A DNA stretch of 64,000 nucleotides, from positions 248,001-312,000 of the forward strand of contig CAUEEP010000876.1 of NCBI GenBank assembly GCA_958450365.1, in the 5' to 3' direction. A model generated the notes under the pieces. That model made no database searches and was not told where the DNA came from. It saw only the letters and a list, made by a program, of their open reading frames with translations. The position numbers and the translations under genes are program-made. Shown here piece by piece: positions 11,319 to 23,053 of the stretch. Within the stretch, counting starts at the first letter, position 1. Every line of letters starts with the position of its first letter. This DNA is from Mesorhabditis belari (Eukaryota; Nematoda; Chromadorea; Rhabditida; Rhabditidae).

Positions 11319-11422
11319 TCAAGAGTTTATCTCAGGCACCGTCGCTGGTGGCTGCTCTTGTTCCTCAGGCACCGTCGCTGGTGGCCGCTCTTGTTCCTCA
11401 GGCACCCTCGCTGGTGGCTGCT
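11319..11422 (-). CDS. Possible last exon, 11-residue Pro/Glu repeat (unplaced gene)
   Basis: The minus strand has a good acceptor (TTTCAG) at 11423, then an open frame with a repeated EEQEQPPATVP-like unit ending in TGA at 11319. A second plausible exon is 11838-11774 (acceptor ACTTCAG, donor GTAAAA, encodes LIDELKCPSVL), but its phase does not join this frame directly, so either an exon is missing or one call is wrong. Product unknown. Confidence 0.3.
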
Positions 11423-11424
11423 CT
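11331..11424. repeat. 33-bp minisatellite, about 2.9 copies
   Basis: Unit CTCAGGCACCGTCGCTGGTG plus GCTGCTCTTGTTC repeated three times with single-base differences. GC content is far above the surroundings. The period is a multiple of three, which keeps one minus-strand frame open. Confidence 0.75.
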
Positions 11425-11539
11425 GAAATTGAAATTTTTTCTAAGGATTCGTTTCTAACCATTCAGTTGTTTGTAACGTTAACCATTACCGTCAAAAATT
11501 AACTATTGAGTAGCAACTAGTACTAAGCTTGTCCAAAAT

Positions 11540-11652
11540 ACAGTCGACTCTCAATTTATTCAACCCAAAAAATTGTGTTCAATCGGAGTTTCTTCCAAAG
11601 TATTTTTTTTCCGTTGGCAATCGAGAGTTCGTTTAATCAAGAGTGAACTGTA
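11540..11652. mobile_element. Short MITE (TACAGTCGACTCTC ends)
   Basis: 113 bp. Left end TACAGTCGACTCTCAATTTA, right end AAGAGTGAACTGTA, an imperfect inverse. The interior contains GAGAGTTCGTTTAATC. Same family as 7295-7451. Confidence 0.45.
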
Positions 11653-12007
11653 CCTTTGACCTATTAAAAATGATCTATTAAAGTGGTAAAAATTGAACCA
11701 ATTGTCCATGGATTCTAATGTAGCTGATTTTTACGTACTCAAGAAAATCAAAAACATTAATTTGTAATTTTACCTTCCTCAAATAAAGGTCGTTGTTCAT
11801 CGTCAACACTGATGGACATTTTAGTTCATCGATCAAGCCTGAAGTTTGAAAAAATGGAAAAATTAAGACAAACCAACGTTCGTTAAAAGAAATTTGCATA
11901 TAGAAGGAAAGCAAAAAGCAAAAAGTATATTCTACTACAGTTAAATGTAGCAAAAAACTTTCAAGCTAAAGAACATTTGAGGTGAGTCGAATGCTTCGAA
12001 AAAAAAC

Positions 12008-12142
12008 TTTCCAAAAAAAGGTGATACGGCTTCGGTCGCCCTCAAAAAAAAGACACAACCAATGTGATAACAACATTTTTTTTGTGCATAAGTGGATTTT
12101 TCTTCGCTTCAATGGCATAAACGGAAAGCACTGATAAAAACT
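12008..12142. repeat. Dispersed direct repeat, copy 1 (partner at 12956-13080)
   Basis: About 125 bp shared with 12956-13080: CGGCTTCG, an A-rich run, GACACAACCAA, TGTGATAACAACATTTTTTT, TTTTTCTTCGCTTCAATGG and GGAAAGCACTGATAAAAAC. No coding potential; unknown repeat family. Confidence 0.65.
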
Positions 12143-12175
12143 CTACACTTGTCACAAGAAAATACTCAGGAATTA

Positions 12176-12499
12176 TTGGGTTGGTGAATTGAAAACTGCG
12201 GGACTTTGAACTAGAATTTATTCAAAATAAAACCATAAACTCATTCCAAATAATTTCCATTATTATTGACGACTTCTGCCCATTTTACAGGCAATTTGCG
12301 GATTCCTCTTTCGTAGTAGGATTTTGGTTTGTGTGTGAGACAAGTGTGAGACTCAAAAATGGAGGACTGGAGATGTCCCAGTTTGAGCACTTTCTTCAAA
12401 AGAAACCCATTTTGGTGTCAATAGAAAACTTGTAAAGAATCAAAAATTAGGTTTATTACAATAGCCAAATAGCCCGCAGCTTTCAATTCACGAACCCAA
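12176..12499. mobile_element. Mariner M1 deletion derivative (MITE)
   Basis: Ends TTGGGTTGGTGAATTGAAAA and its inverse, flanked by TA. The left ~170 bp match the 3' end of the mariner at 3400-4611 in reverse orientation, including a transposase tail remnant. The middle of the element is deleted. Confidence 0.75.
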
Positions 12500-12955
12500 T
12501 ATAAACATGATTTCAATTTTTCTTTTACAAGAAGAACTCTCGAAATCCACCTGAGTTCTCAATGAAACAACAACAACAAATCGAGAGAATGCTATGGTTT
12601 AATTTTTACAAATAAATTCCACATCACCTAGACAAGATTTGATAAAAAGCTAACAGGTGAACATGGTCTATTTTTAAAATGAACCTTTGTTCCAAGTAAA
12701 ACAACAAGTACACCAAAGAGCTAACAGTTGAAATCAAAAATGCTACCGTTTAATCCGAACTTGAACAACTACACCACTTGATACTAGCTTGTCTTTTTTT
12801 AGAAAAGTGATAAGATTTGTCTGAGTCTGCTCAACCTGTAAGAACTGAAACACCTACATCTTCAAGTGCTTGTTGGGTGTAATTTCAGAATCATTTTTGT
12901 ACTTTAACAAGAAACTGAAAAAGCTTTAGTTTTTTTCATTATCTGAAATATAAAA

Positions 12956-13080
12956 CCTTCGGCTTCGTTCGTCCTCAAAAAAAAAAGACACAACCAAATG
13001 TGATAACAACATTTTTTTTGTGCACAAGTGGATTTTTCTTCGCTTCAATGGTTTAAACGGAAAGCACTGATAAAAACGCT
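12956..13080. repeat. Dispersed direct repeat, copy 2
   Basis: Second copy of the 12008-12142 sequence, same orientation, a few substitutions (for example GTGCACAAG for GTGCATAAG). The spacer between copies (12500-12950) is AT-rich with no gene I can support. Confidence 0.6.
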
Positions 13081-13360
13081 GAGCACTTCATAAGGAATTA
13101 TAAATATGATTTCAATTTTTCTCAAAGCATAGACAGTTAAAGTTAAAAAGAAGCAGAATTAAAATTAAAGCCAGCTTGTCTTGTTTAAGTGTGCTGAATG
13201 ACCTGGTCTTGCTTAATTTATTCAATTTTTCAATCACTTGCAACAGAAAAAAAAACTCGTTATCTTTGCTGTCATTTCTTTCATATTTACTATTTGAGGT
13301 TAGTCACTCGTTTTTGCCCACTCATTTATCAACTTTTTCACTCATCTAAACCGGAAGCTA

Positions 13361-13579
13361 CAGTACTGGACAATGAAATATGACATTAGAAAATCAGACC
13401 CATTTTTGCGGCGCCGTAGCTTCTCAATTTTTTTAGGTAGACCATAATTGTCCAAAAGCCATCTTGATGGTCCAAAAGCCAAAAGCCTCAATAATTTTAG
13501 GTAGAGATCTTGATTAGAGCTTTTAGAAAATATATAACACTTGACATTTTCTAATGTCATATTTCATTGTCCAGTACTG
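13361..13579. mobile_element. Tc1-type MITE with perfect ~34-bp TIRs
   Basis: 219 bp flanked by TA. TIR CAGTACTGGACAATGAAATA continues to ATGACATTAGAAAAT, with an exact inverse at the right end, so the copy is young. The interior has no reading frame. Any long frame spanning it on either strand is accidental. Confidence 0.8.
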
Positions 13580-13599
13580 TATAACCGAAAGTATCGTAT

Positions 13600-14240
13600 T
13601 TCTAGATGCCGAGAAAGACTCAGATGGTATTGTTTTTGAAAGCTCTGATAAGCCTGGAAAGTCTGCAATGTTGGCCACTTCCCAGCATTTGATGCCATTT
13701 GATGCACATGCCAGAACTAGTAGCCCGCCGACTCAAAAGTTATGTTTTTGTTCAAATGCAGGCAATTTAAATAACAATTGTGCTACCTCCTATCGTAAGA
13801 AATATATTTATACTTTTATCTTTATAATTTCTTGCGAGACCGTGCCTCGGTGTGGTTCAATGGTGGATGTCTTGAAAATGCACAATTTATCAAAACATTC
13901 CCTTATTAGGGCAGACTTCGCTCAAAATGAAGCAACTTGGCACTATCACAATTATTTCAACACTTGCGTGTGAAAAAGGATGAATAGAAAAAATAGCACG
14001 CGACTGACTCAACAAAAAGCTTAAATAATGGGTTTTTAAGTCCACAAGCCACGACAAACGAACAACTGAGTATCGTCTAGTCGCTGATTACGGTAGTTTA
14101 TCCATCAACTTTGAATTTTAACTTGTTTATTGAATTTTGACTATTTGCGCAGCAGTGGCAATTTGCCACACTCCGCCCCGACGAGAAATCTGGGCGCATG
14201 CCCGGATTGCTCCGCCCGAAGAAGCTTTTGTAACTTGCCT
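13600..14240. other. Intergenic stretch without a recognisable gene
   Basis: A plus-strand frame is open to about 13973 but has no family motif and no supporting splice structure. The rest up to the simple repeat at 14246 shows nothing I can annotate. Confidence 0.4.
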
Positions 14241-14245
14241 AGATT

Positions 14246-14452
14246 TGTGTTTCGGTTGAACCGGAAACGTTCTTTTTCGGTTCGGTTTCGGTTTCGGTTT
14301 CGGTTAATCGAACCGAACCGAAAAAAAATGTTTTTCGGTTGAACCGAAACCGAACCGAACCGACAAACTCAGTTTTGGGTTGAACCGAAACTGAACCAAA
14401 CCGAAAATAATCTTTTCGGTTCAACCGAACCGAACCGAACCGAAATTCGATA
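14246..14452. repeat. TTCGGT/ACCGAA hexamer-like simple repeat, partly palindromic
   Basis: Repeated TTCGGTTTCGG and complementary AACCGAACCGAA blocks alternate orientation, so the segment could fold back on itself. Long open frames here on both strands are low-complexity artefacts. Confidence 0.7.
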
Positions 14453-14766
14453 ACGCGCGATAAAGTGAACCAATGCAAAGCGCAATAAATTTATGCGAAT
14501 TACGCCAAACTCTGTTTTTTTATGTCTGGACTGAATATTCAGTTGGTTAGGCTGAATAACTTGATAGTAAATATATAAAAAGCATTTTGCAACAAAGTTC
14601 ATTTTATATTTCCTTGATTTTTTTTGCAATTGCGCAATTGTTTTTCAAAAAAACCCTTCTGCACTTTGTCTGTCTTTACTTGCACCATTTTGTTTGTTTA
14701 CTTTCATTTGTTTTCCCATAGATATAAACTGTTCAAACTTACGTACTCCAGCATATTTTTTAGAGA

Positions 14767-16931
14767 ATGGGACGCAATGTAGAATCCGAGTATCGGCGTC
14801 ATTTCACGCGAGAAGGCGAAATGAAAAGATGTAACTACTGCGGAACGACGTACAAATATCAATCGTCGACCAGCAATCCAAAGAGACACTTGGAGAGATA
14901 TCATGCAAATAAATTGGGAACATTAGTATGTTATTGATTAGTGTTATGAACATTGCTGCTTTTTAGCTCACTTCTAACAAAGAGGTGGCAATAAAAACGT
15001 TTTTTGAGCCAAAGGCAGTATTGTCGTCTAAGGCAAAAGGCAGTATCTTCAAGAATGGCGAGTCTTGACAAGGCATGGGCCTTAGTCTTTTCAGCCAACA
15101 ACGTGCAAGTTTTTTACCTAACTGCTATCCTAATTTATTGTACTAGAAAAAGGAGGCACTGCAAGAAGCCGACAAAATCGCGTCGACTATTGATATTTGG
15201 TCGTCCAAAACTTCACGATGCGGCTTTCTGCATATACAGGTATGATTTCTCTGAATATTTTACATTTCTCATTACGTTTAGCTCATTACTTTGACAAAAC
15301 GGGAGTTAAAACGTCGTTGCTTTTGAAGACAAATGCGCTTTATGACAGGCAATACCTATCATATTTATTGCATTTATCTTTTATTCTAGACATACATCGG
15401 ACAATCTTTTGATAGATCTCTCATCAACTCTTCAACACTACAAACTTGCTGATAAAATAGTTGCTGTAGTCTCCGATGGGGCGGCTAATGTGCGGAAAAG
15501 CGATTCGAGACGGAGGACACCAATGGTTTTTCAATTAAATTTCTTATTTGTAATATTGTTTCAGGGTGTATTGTACAAGCCATAAACTCAATCTGGTAGT
15601 GCAAAAAATCTATAAGATTGCTTTACTCAAGCCGATTCTCAGTAAATTTAAAGAAACGATTAACTTATTTCATCGGCATAACTTCTATCGAAAAATGTTT
15701 TTCAGGCTTGTGGTTTTTTCTTTGTCTATAAGTCAAATTTAGTTATTGCACACAGTCTGGATCAAAACCATTGGTTCCTCGTTCAGAATGCATAACACGA
15801 TGGAATTCGCTTTATTACATGTTGTCTGATTGCATAGCATTGGTGCGTTTAAAGTATCTTATAATTTGAATCGTTTTTAGCAGGCTGCCTTTACTCAGTT
15901 TTGGCTTTCACAAAAGGAAGAGATTCTATCAAACGAGGACTTTGTGCTCATCGTTAAAATTTGTGCTATCCTTGCACCATTTGACGAAGCTTCTAGACAA
16001 GTAAGCTTGCTAACGGTAATTAAAATTTACTGATTTAGCTGTCTTATGAGGATGCTCACATTGCGATGATTATCCCGACTCTGAAAAAATTGTATTTCCA
16101 AACGAAAATGTAAGAATACTTTTTTTACTTGTAATCTATGAGTTTAGGTTTTTGGCAAATGAAGAGGCTTTATCAAAAGTTTTGGAAGATTTTACTGAAG
16201 GGATGGATAAACACTTCACTGACATTTACAACATGCGTTTTCTTCAGTATGCAGTATTTATTGACCCCCGATTCAATGGCTGTTCTTTCTACGATAATAC
16301 TGAATGGAAGGATATTGAAACGGGCTTTGTCCAAAAATATGGTAAATATTTACTAATTAAACTAGTGCATTTTTCTTTTTTTAGATTCATTATGCTCAAC
16401 GAATCTTCACGAAAACATTACACAAAATTGGCCACAAGATATGTTATTAAAACTGATGATTTCTCCATGTTCTTCAAAGGTCCGACTGTAAAACGAAAGA
16501 ATCAATCGACACAACCCGACCACCCCCAAACGTGAACATTACGAATGGTGGAGAAATCATCAAATGAATTTTGAACTCTTATATCGGATAGCACAAGAAC
16601 TCCTGACGGCGCCTGCTACACGTGTCAGCTCTGAAAGAGTGTTTTCGTAAATTTTACTTGTTTAATTTAATTTATTTTATTTTAGTATTGCCGGTGTTTA
16701 TCTAAATAATCCTCGTCGTCAACGGATTTCTGAAGACACGGCTATTAAACTTCTCAATATTCTATGTAACCAGGATCATGTGAGGTATCACATTTTTTTT
16801 TCCAAATATGACTAAATGCTATTGGATTTAGGCGAAACACATGGTCATCAAGTAAAGAAGCACGTTACGGTTGGAGAACTGCTTATTCCCGCTATGCAGA
16901 TCTATCACAAAATGAGTTAAAACGGGTTTAA
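14767..16931 (+). pseudogene. hAT-family transposase with BED zinc finger and introns, frameshifted
   Basis: DNA transposase remnant. First exon 14767-14925 encodes a BED finger (CNYCGTTYKY, then HLERYH). Later exons, separated by ~45-bp introns with TTTTAG/TTTCAG acceptors, show hAT blocks: LADKIVAVVSDGAANV near 15450, CTSHKLNLVV near 15580, TRWNSLYYMLSD near 15800, YAVFIDPRFNG near 16250, and the dimerisation tail ATRVSSERVFS then IAGVYLNNPRRQR near 16620-16740. The final exon ends in TAA at 16931. The frame breaks near 15010-15060, where GGCAGTAT is repeated 34 bp apart. Terminal inverted repeats and an 8-bp target duplication were not found. Confidence 0.8.
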
Positions 16932-17760
16932 AAATGTCTTATGTCTGGATTTTTTGGGAGTGTGAAGCGGGTAGTCAAAAATGGCGACGGCTCGATGATG
17001 CGGTTTAGACATTTTAGCTAAAGGAAACCTATCTTCATGTCAATCGATAAAATTAGGTACATAGCCAAATTTTCAGAGAAATTCATTTAGCCAATTTCTT
17101 CGTAGATGTTTTTATAGATTTTTACGAAAAAACACGTTTTCACTCTCGAATTTGCTTGAAAGTGAACCCAAATTGACTTAAAGAAATGGGAAATTGAACA
17201 ATAAACACTTTTTATTTAGAGCAAACTATAGATTAATTCGTGAATTTGATATTTTTTAACGGAAGTACGAAAAAGAATGAAAAGACTTATGCATCAAGCT
17301 AATACAAAAGTAATAAACTCCAATTCTAATGGTTTGTAGCGAAAAAAAAGCGAAAAAAAACTCTGCTTACAACTTGGTTTGTTAGCTCTACAACTACAAC
17401 AATTTTCAATTCATTTCTTTGTCCAAGCCATATCATGAGATGGTTTCTTTAATTCCCCTTGTTTTATCCGCAAATTCGTTGACATTTCCATTGCTTGGAT
17501 TGAAGCGCCAAAGAGAAGAAATATCCTCAGCACATATCTTCGATAGCTTTCATAGCATGTGAGCAGAACAATTGTGCTAGCCACAGAATGCATTCCGATG
17601 AACATTGTCGGGAAGATGTTGTAGCCTGAAATGGTGTTTCATTCAACAAAAACTTTCCTTCAAGCTTAACTAAAAGAAATGTTATGAGGAAAGCTAAATG
17701 TTGACCTTTCCTTTTGTCCCATGAAAAAATTGTTTTCAATTTTCGATTTTCTATACTACA
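16905..17760. repeat. Segmental duplication, copy 1 (copy 2 at about 63245-64000)
   Basis: Starting within the last codons of the hAT transposase (AAACGGGTTTAAAA), the sequence matches 63245 onward with scattered substitutions, through GGCGACGGCTCGATGATGCG to the terminal exon of a serpentine receptor. Copy 2 has about 55 bp extra after GGTTTGTTAG and runs off the right edge. Confidence 0.8.
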
Positions 17761-19902
17761 TTTTGACTAATAGGAGAGTTTTCTAAAATTTTCTTCAACT
17801 AGAGTATTTGCAATCTTATGAACTCAAATTTTAAATCAATGGAAAAGTTTCAATTGTGCAAAGTTCACCCACGAGTCCCCATCACCGTTCCCGAAAAGTA
17901 GACAAGTGCAAACCAGGAACTCGGCACGAGAAACATTGCAGCCGATGCAAGAAACTAGAAAACAATGGTTCTTGAATATTTTTGCGTCGTTTAATCTACC
18001 TGTATGAACAACCCACGAGCTAATTTCCATTGTAACGTCAGGGTTCTTGCACTCATCATAGGTCGGAGCTGATGGAAAGTGAGCGCAATTAAAACAACCA
18101 AAGCTAAAGTTTTTAATATCCAGTAAACATGGAATGAATTGATTTGATGGATTTTTGGCTGTCTGTAAAAAGCTATAAATCTCTGTACTGACCCTCGACA
18201 ATGCCCGTGAAAAAGACGCCATATGGAATGACGACACCCCAAGTGAAAATCGATCGTGGAGTTGATTGAAAACCGAGAAAATACGGGTTTTCGTAGAATT
18301 GCAAAAACTCTGGATAGATCTAAAGATTGAACACGTTCATGATGAAGCGAGTTTTGAACAAAGCTATCTATCTGGAAGCTTTGTCCGGTGGTTTTTAAGG
18401 CTAGAACCTGAATCCAGCTTAGTTCTGATCTAGCAAAACTCTAAAAAACGCAAAGAGAGCTAAAAGACTGAAAAACATTTTGTCAAGTTTGCGTTCAGGC
18501 TCAAGTATTTTCCTAGTTAGAGTTTTTAGCAATTCCCAAAGTTTTATGAGAAGTGATGTGACCTGATTAAACTCGAGAATCGCAAGCTCGCTTCGATTGA
18601 TCGACAAACAGAAACAAGTGTCGGGTACCAGCAAATAGAAAGGACATAAGAGAAAACCAATCTCAAGTACTAATTGAGTCCTAAACTTTTTACAAAAATT
18701 TTTATACTTTGCCAATTTCACAAACCTCTTGGACAACTTTGACCAATGCCCATTCGGAACAATTGATTGTTGACGATCGAAAAGTGTGAGGACGAGAGCG
18801 TGCCCGAAAGAGGACAAGATCACGAGCAACACACACTAAACTTCTTTTTTTTGGGTTTTGCTCAAAATACATATAAGATTCAGTTAAACCATTCTACTTA
18901 CATATTGAGCTCCTGAAGAAATTCCGAAATCACTGAGTGGGCCGAGAAAGAAACCGCCAAAAGTTGGCACCGCAAAAATAACAAAGCCAACATAAGTCAG
19001 ACTGATATCGTTGATTAAACCGAAGAACTGGAAATTTTCATAAATAAAAACTTTATAAAATAAAAGATATAAGCTTGATATCTAGCAAAATAAATTTTGT
19101 CATAAAATAAAGATACGCACTCTATCTATCGAGGTGTCCGGAGAGTCTTATCCGCTTTTTTAAGGGTTAATTTTTGAAATCAATAATAAACCAATCGATC
19201 TATAGTTTGCTTTATCAAAAAGTCCTATTATTTACTTACAAATTGTTCTTTAAGAAATTCTGAAAAGCTCGTGTTAGTTAATTTTTTTAAATGTGGGAAG
19301 TCGAGCAGTCAAAAACGATGAAACCTATTTCGATTTTCGATTTGATTCCGATTTGAGCACTGTTTCTCACAAAAACCTAGTTTTAGGAAAAGCAAAATTC
19401 CCGTCCGGATTTGCTTCAAATGCGGATTCAAATTTGTCTAAAAATAAGCTAAATGAAATGGTTAATCTTTTCTTATTTAAAGCAAACCACACGCTGATCG
19501 GCTAATTATTCATTTATAAGCCAAAATTTCAAAAAACTTTCCGGCCAAACCAATAATAACCGTTGGCTCACGATTTAACGGCATGCAAGGAGCCGGGATT
19601 TGTGATTGTTAACTCGAACCCCTTTATGAGGCAGTTCACTTTTGGAGGACCCAAAATCGCACAGCGTTAGATCGAGAGTCCACCGTAGTAAGAAAATTCA
19701 AGTATTTCAAAGATTTTTAAAATTAATCGAACAGAAAACGAACTTGTACAAGTAACATTGACCGTCGGAAACTCTGAAATTGTTTTGGAGTGGCTTTCCA
19801 AATGACAAATGAGCCGAAAAGGTTGAGACAAGTGAAAGGGGTGGCGAACAGACGAAACCATGAGTAGACGCTTGGATAGAAAGCGATGTCAACGATTTCC
19901 AT
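17411..19902 (-). CDS. Serpentine chemoreceptor, class H (SRH)-like
   Basis: Seven-transmembrane chemoreceptor, expected in sensory-neuron membranes. Exons (minus): 19902-19744 (FVIWKATPKQFQSFRRS), 19027-18902 (FFGLINDISLTYVGF), 18835 to about 18720 (LFDRQQSIVPNGHW, FEnR-like position), about 18684-18568 (TQLVLEIGFLL), about 18310-18190, about 18165-18001 (SARTLTLQWKLARGLFIQ, the conserved S..T..lQ loop), about 17950-17870 and about 17643-17411 (GMHSVASTIVLLTCYESYRR, the SRH C-terminal hallmark). The order matches SRH. Phases agree in the first exons, but two junctions (18190/18165 and 17870/17643) do not join in frame as I read them. Either I misplaced splice sites or this copy is degenerating. 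The start ATG at 19902 is the first in frame before the TM1 region. Confidence 0.6.
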
Positions 19903-19929
19903 CAGTGATTCAGAAATAGGACCAGACAA

Positions 19930-21180
19930 AAATAAGAAGTCTATTCAACATAGAACAAGAAAATTTGCAGCTGCTTCAGAAAATATTTGAAATGAAAAGA
20001 CCAGGAAAAACCTGCGCAACCCGTACAAGACACACCCCTAAAAAGTTTTTATTTAACCTTTTTCATTGTTTTTTTTAATTAAACACAGCAAAGATCGATA
20101 TTCAGAAAAAGTGGCGGTACGACACTCATTAAAAAAGACAAATGCATCGGTTTCCAAGTTTGCACCTGGAATTTCTAAGCCAAAACCAAAAAATCAAAGT
20201 TTAATGTTAAAGATCAAAAAGTAAAACCATTCATTCATGGGACAAATAAAACGATTTATTGTTCGTAAAGCGGTAATCGTAAAATTACAAATAAAAATTT
20301 CGCTTTTTCATCATCGTGATTGTCTTAATGTAAAAAATCTTTTCAAATCTTTCTTTCTAAATTTCTAATAAATAATGCTCATTGGAGTTGACAAAAAGGC
20401 TTTATTGAAAAACCTCAAATGCAACTAAAGTTAACGTAAACAAAGAAATCAAGAGAATAGGAAAATTTATTTGCAAGCAAGCAAGACAAATGATTGCCTT
20501 TTTGGTGTTGTTGTAATTGTTAGACTAACATAAATTCAAGAAATATAAGATTGATATGCGAATTGAGAAACGAAAACTGTTAGTGCAACCAAAAATTTTA
20601 TCAAAGTGAGTTGCATTAACTACCGTTGAGCGAAATTCCGCACGTTGTAGTTGACACGAACATCGCTTGCATTTGCTCTGCCAAGCAAACCAGGAACAGC
20701 GTCAATTCTCAGTTTCATCAAATCTCATTTCAAATTCTCACTTTCTTGCTGTTTGCCAATAGAAATAATCAAAAATGACTGTTTGACAAAAGTTCCAAAG
20801 CAAAACATCATTTATATCCCATCCATCGGACACCGAAGGGTTTGTTGAGTTACAAGCACTTAGATTGGAGAGCAAAAGCATGTGAGGAATAGAATAAAAG
20901 TCGAGGAAGGTCTCATTTTTCAACAAAAAAGCTATAAGACATAAAGAAAGCAAGAAGTTAAGGAAATGAGGTAATATTAAAATCTTAGGTATACATGCTT
21001 ATAGATTACACTATCGATATTGAAGTTTAGCAATATCAAAACTATCAAATTCGATATTGATAGAAGCAAAGCAAAAATCTCACAAAGCCAAGAAAGTCCA
21101 AGATTTTTGCAAAGTGAAGTTTCCCGATTTCATCTCTTTTACTGAATTTACTGACCCCTTCCTGCCGACTTCACGATTTC
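19930..21180. other. AT-rich intergenic stretch, possible minus-strand coding fragments
   Basis: Nothing firmly identifiable. On the minus strand 20953-20738 and the run before TAG near 20620 are open (DAVPGLLGRANASDV), with donors and acceptors nearby. I recognise no family. 21005-21065 contains clustered ATCGATATTGA motifs. Confidence 0.35.
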
Positions 21181-21556
21181 GTTGAAGATATACCGATCCG
21201 GATCAAAAGCCCAGGGCTAGTTCCTGATGAACCAAAGTACTTTTTCCAAACCAGTTCTGATCTAGCCTGGCTGGCTTGGCTCGGATCATCACTTTGGACC
21301 AGACCACCGTTCTAGGTGTGCCCGTCTGACCTCGGACCTGGTTGTGACAGGTTGGCTAGTGTTCCAACTGGCTCCTAGATCCAGCGAATCAGGTCCACGT
21401 CCTGGAAAAGCCAGGCCCAAGCCTGATGCAAAGCCCCGACAAGTCAGAACAGGTCGGGAACCCTGCCAGAACTTGGACTTCCGGTCGGCCCAGCTTCGAA
21501 AATATGGGCCAACTGCCTCAATCCAACCGGCTAGATTATTGGTTCTTTTTTCTCAT
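21180..21556. repeat. GC-rich module flanking a Tc1-like element, copy 1 (inverse at 38010-38400)
   Basis: Unusually GC-rich for the window, with CCTGG/CCAGG runs. The reverse complement of this ~375-bp block occurs at 38010-38400, again directly next to a Tc1-like end. It may be an outer part of a larger composite element. Confidence 0.7.
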
Positions 21557-22872
21557 ACACTGTGTAAAAATTATAGAGTACCCCCATTTTTTCGCAATAT
21601 TTTCATTTTTTGAGAAGAACCCACCAAAGCGTATTTATGTTATCAAAAATAAGAAATAAATAATATTTAGCAAAAAAATTTCTAAGGAAAATCCTGTTTT
21701 GAAGTTGTATAAAAATTATAGAGCAGCTTTTATTGTATTGCTTAAAAGTATGTTTTCATAATTTTCTCGCCTTTCTTTTTTGTTTTCGTGTTTTATTCTT
21801 GTTTTTCAATTATGATTATTGAATTTCCGACATGCCGCTTAGTAAAAAACTGACGATTGTGGAGAAAACTCAAATTGATATATTGAACACTCTCGGATGG
21901 CCGCAAGTGAAGCGATTGAAGCGCTCCCGAAAGATTGTACAAACGCATTTGAATTCCAAGACGGCCCGAAGGATGAAAGAAACTCGAGGAAGAAAGAAAA
22001 AACTGACCGAACGTGCCTAAAGATCTTTAATAAAGAAATTATCCAAGAAGAGGGCGTCGCTTGAGGATGTTCGCAAAGATCTGAGCGATGTAGGAGTTGA
22101 AGTTTGCCGTAAAACCGCTCACAATGTTGTTCACTGATCGCCAATTGTCGCCTATGAGCTGATGGAAAAGGCCCTAAAGCTGAAAAAGGAGGACCAAGTC
22201 GCCCGATGAAAGCGAGCGATGAAAAGAAATTCAGCCTAGACGGTCCTGATGGTTTTCGTGGTCATTGGAGGGATTTGAGGGCCGAGTCGACCATCTTGAG
22301 CAAGCGAAATTTTGGTGGCGATACCGTGATGGTTTGGGGCATTCCGATACGACGAGCCGGTGGGATTCGAATTTATTTCAACAAAAATGGGCTCTAATGC
22401 TTATCAAAAACTCTTGCAGAACCAAATAGTCGCATATTTGCATCGATATCCGGGCAATAACTTTACTTTTATGCAAGATAACGCCTCAATTAATCCGAGT
22501 CGCTCTACGATCGGGTGGTTGGCAGCAAAGAATGTTTTGAAGTGGCCAGTGTGTTCGCCTGACTTGAATTCTATCGAGAACCTTTGGAGAATGCTAGTCC
22601 GAGACGTCTACACAAATAACAACCAATATTCAAATGTGAAAGAGCTCCGAGAAGCCATCGTGAAAGCCTTGAACAATCCGGATTGCAATTTTCTCCAAAC
22701 ACTGGTTTCTTCAATGCCCAGCCGTCTTTTTGAGGTCGGATTGAATCAGGGAAAAGTTACCCATTATTAATTGATGGCTTTGCTTTGTTATTTGTTGTTA
22801 ATTTTTGTTTTGTATTATGCAATAAAAGGCGCTCTATAATTTTTATACAACTTCAAAACAGGATTTTCCTTA
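21557..22872 (+). mobile_element. Tc1-like element T1, copy 1, degenerate transposase
   Basis: Left side has two direct copies of GTAAAAATTATAGAG (outer at 21563, inner near 21708); the right end has the inner copy inverted near 22835. Transposase pieces on the plus strand: 21832-22020 (helix-turn-helix start, then TAA), 22021-22140 (EDVRKDLSDVGVEVCRK), 22206-22397 (DEKKFSLDGPDGF, first Asp) and 22360-22770 (FMQDNASINPS and WPVCSPDLNSIENLW, second Asp and Glu, then stop). Stops and a deletion around the normal intron position make it inactive. Other copies: 25600-25990, 26872-28000, 36985-38006. Confidence 0.85.
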
Positions 22873-23053
22873 TAAATTTTGTTTTTTGATTCAGAGATAT
22901 GCTTTGGCAACCAATTCCAAATTCTACAAAGTCTATTTTTATATAAATATGCTTTATTCAGAAAAAGTACAAATAGGAAATAAAGATTCAAAATGATTTA
23001 AATAAAGGGCAGATTTGGTATGGCTACAAGATCTAATTTGCTCAGAGATTACT

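Noticed and set aside
13554..13973. 139-codon plus-strand frame as a gene
   Set aside because: It starts inside the right TIR of a MITE, has no family motif and is low in conserved-looking composition; treated as chance.
14130..14478. Arg/Phe-rich open frames on both strands
   Set aside because: Produced by the TTCGGT simple repeat.
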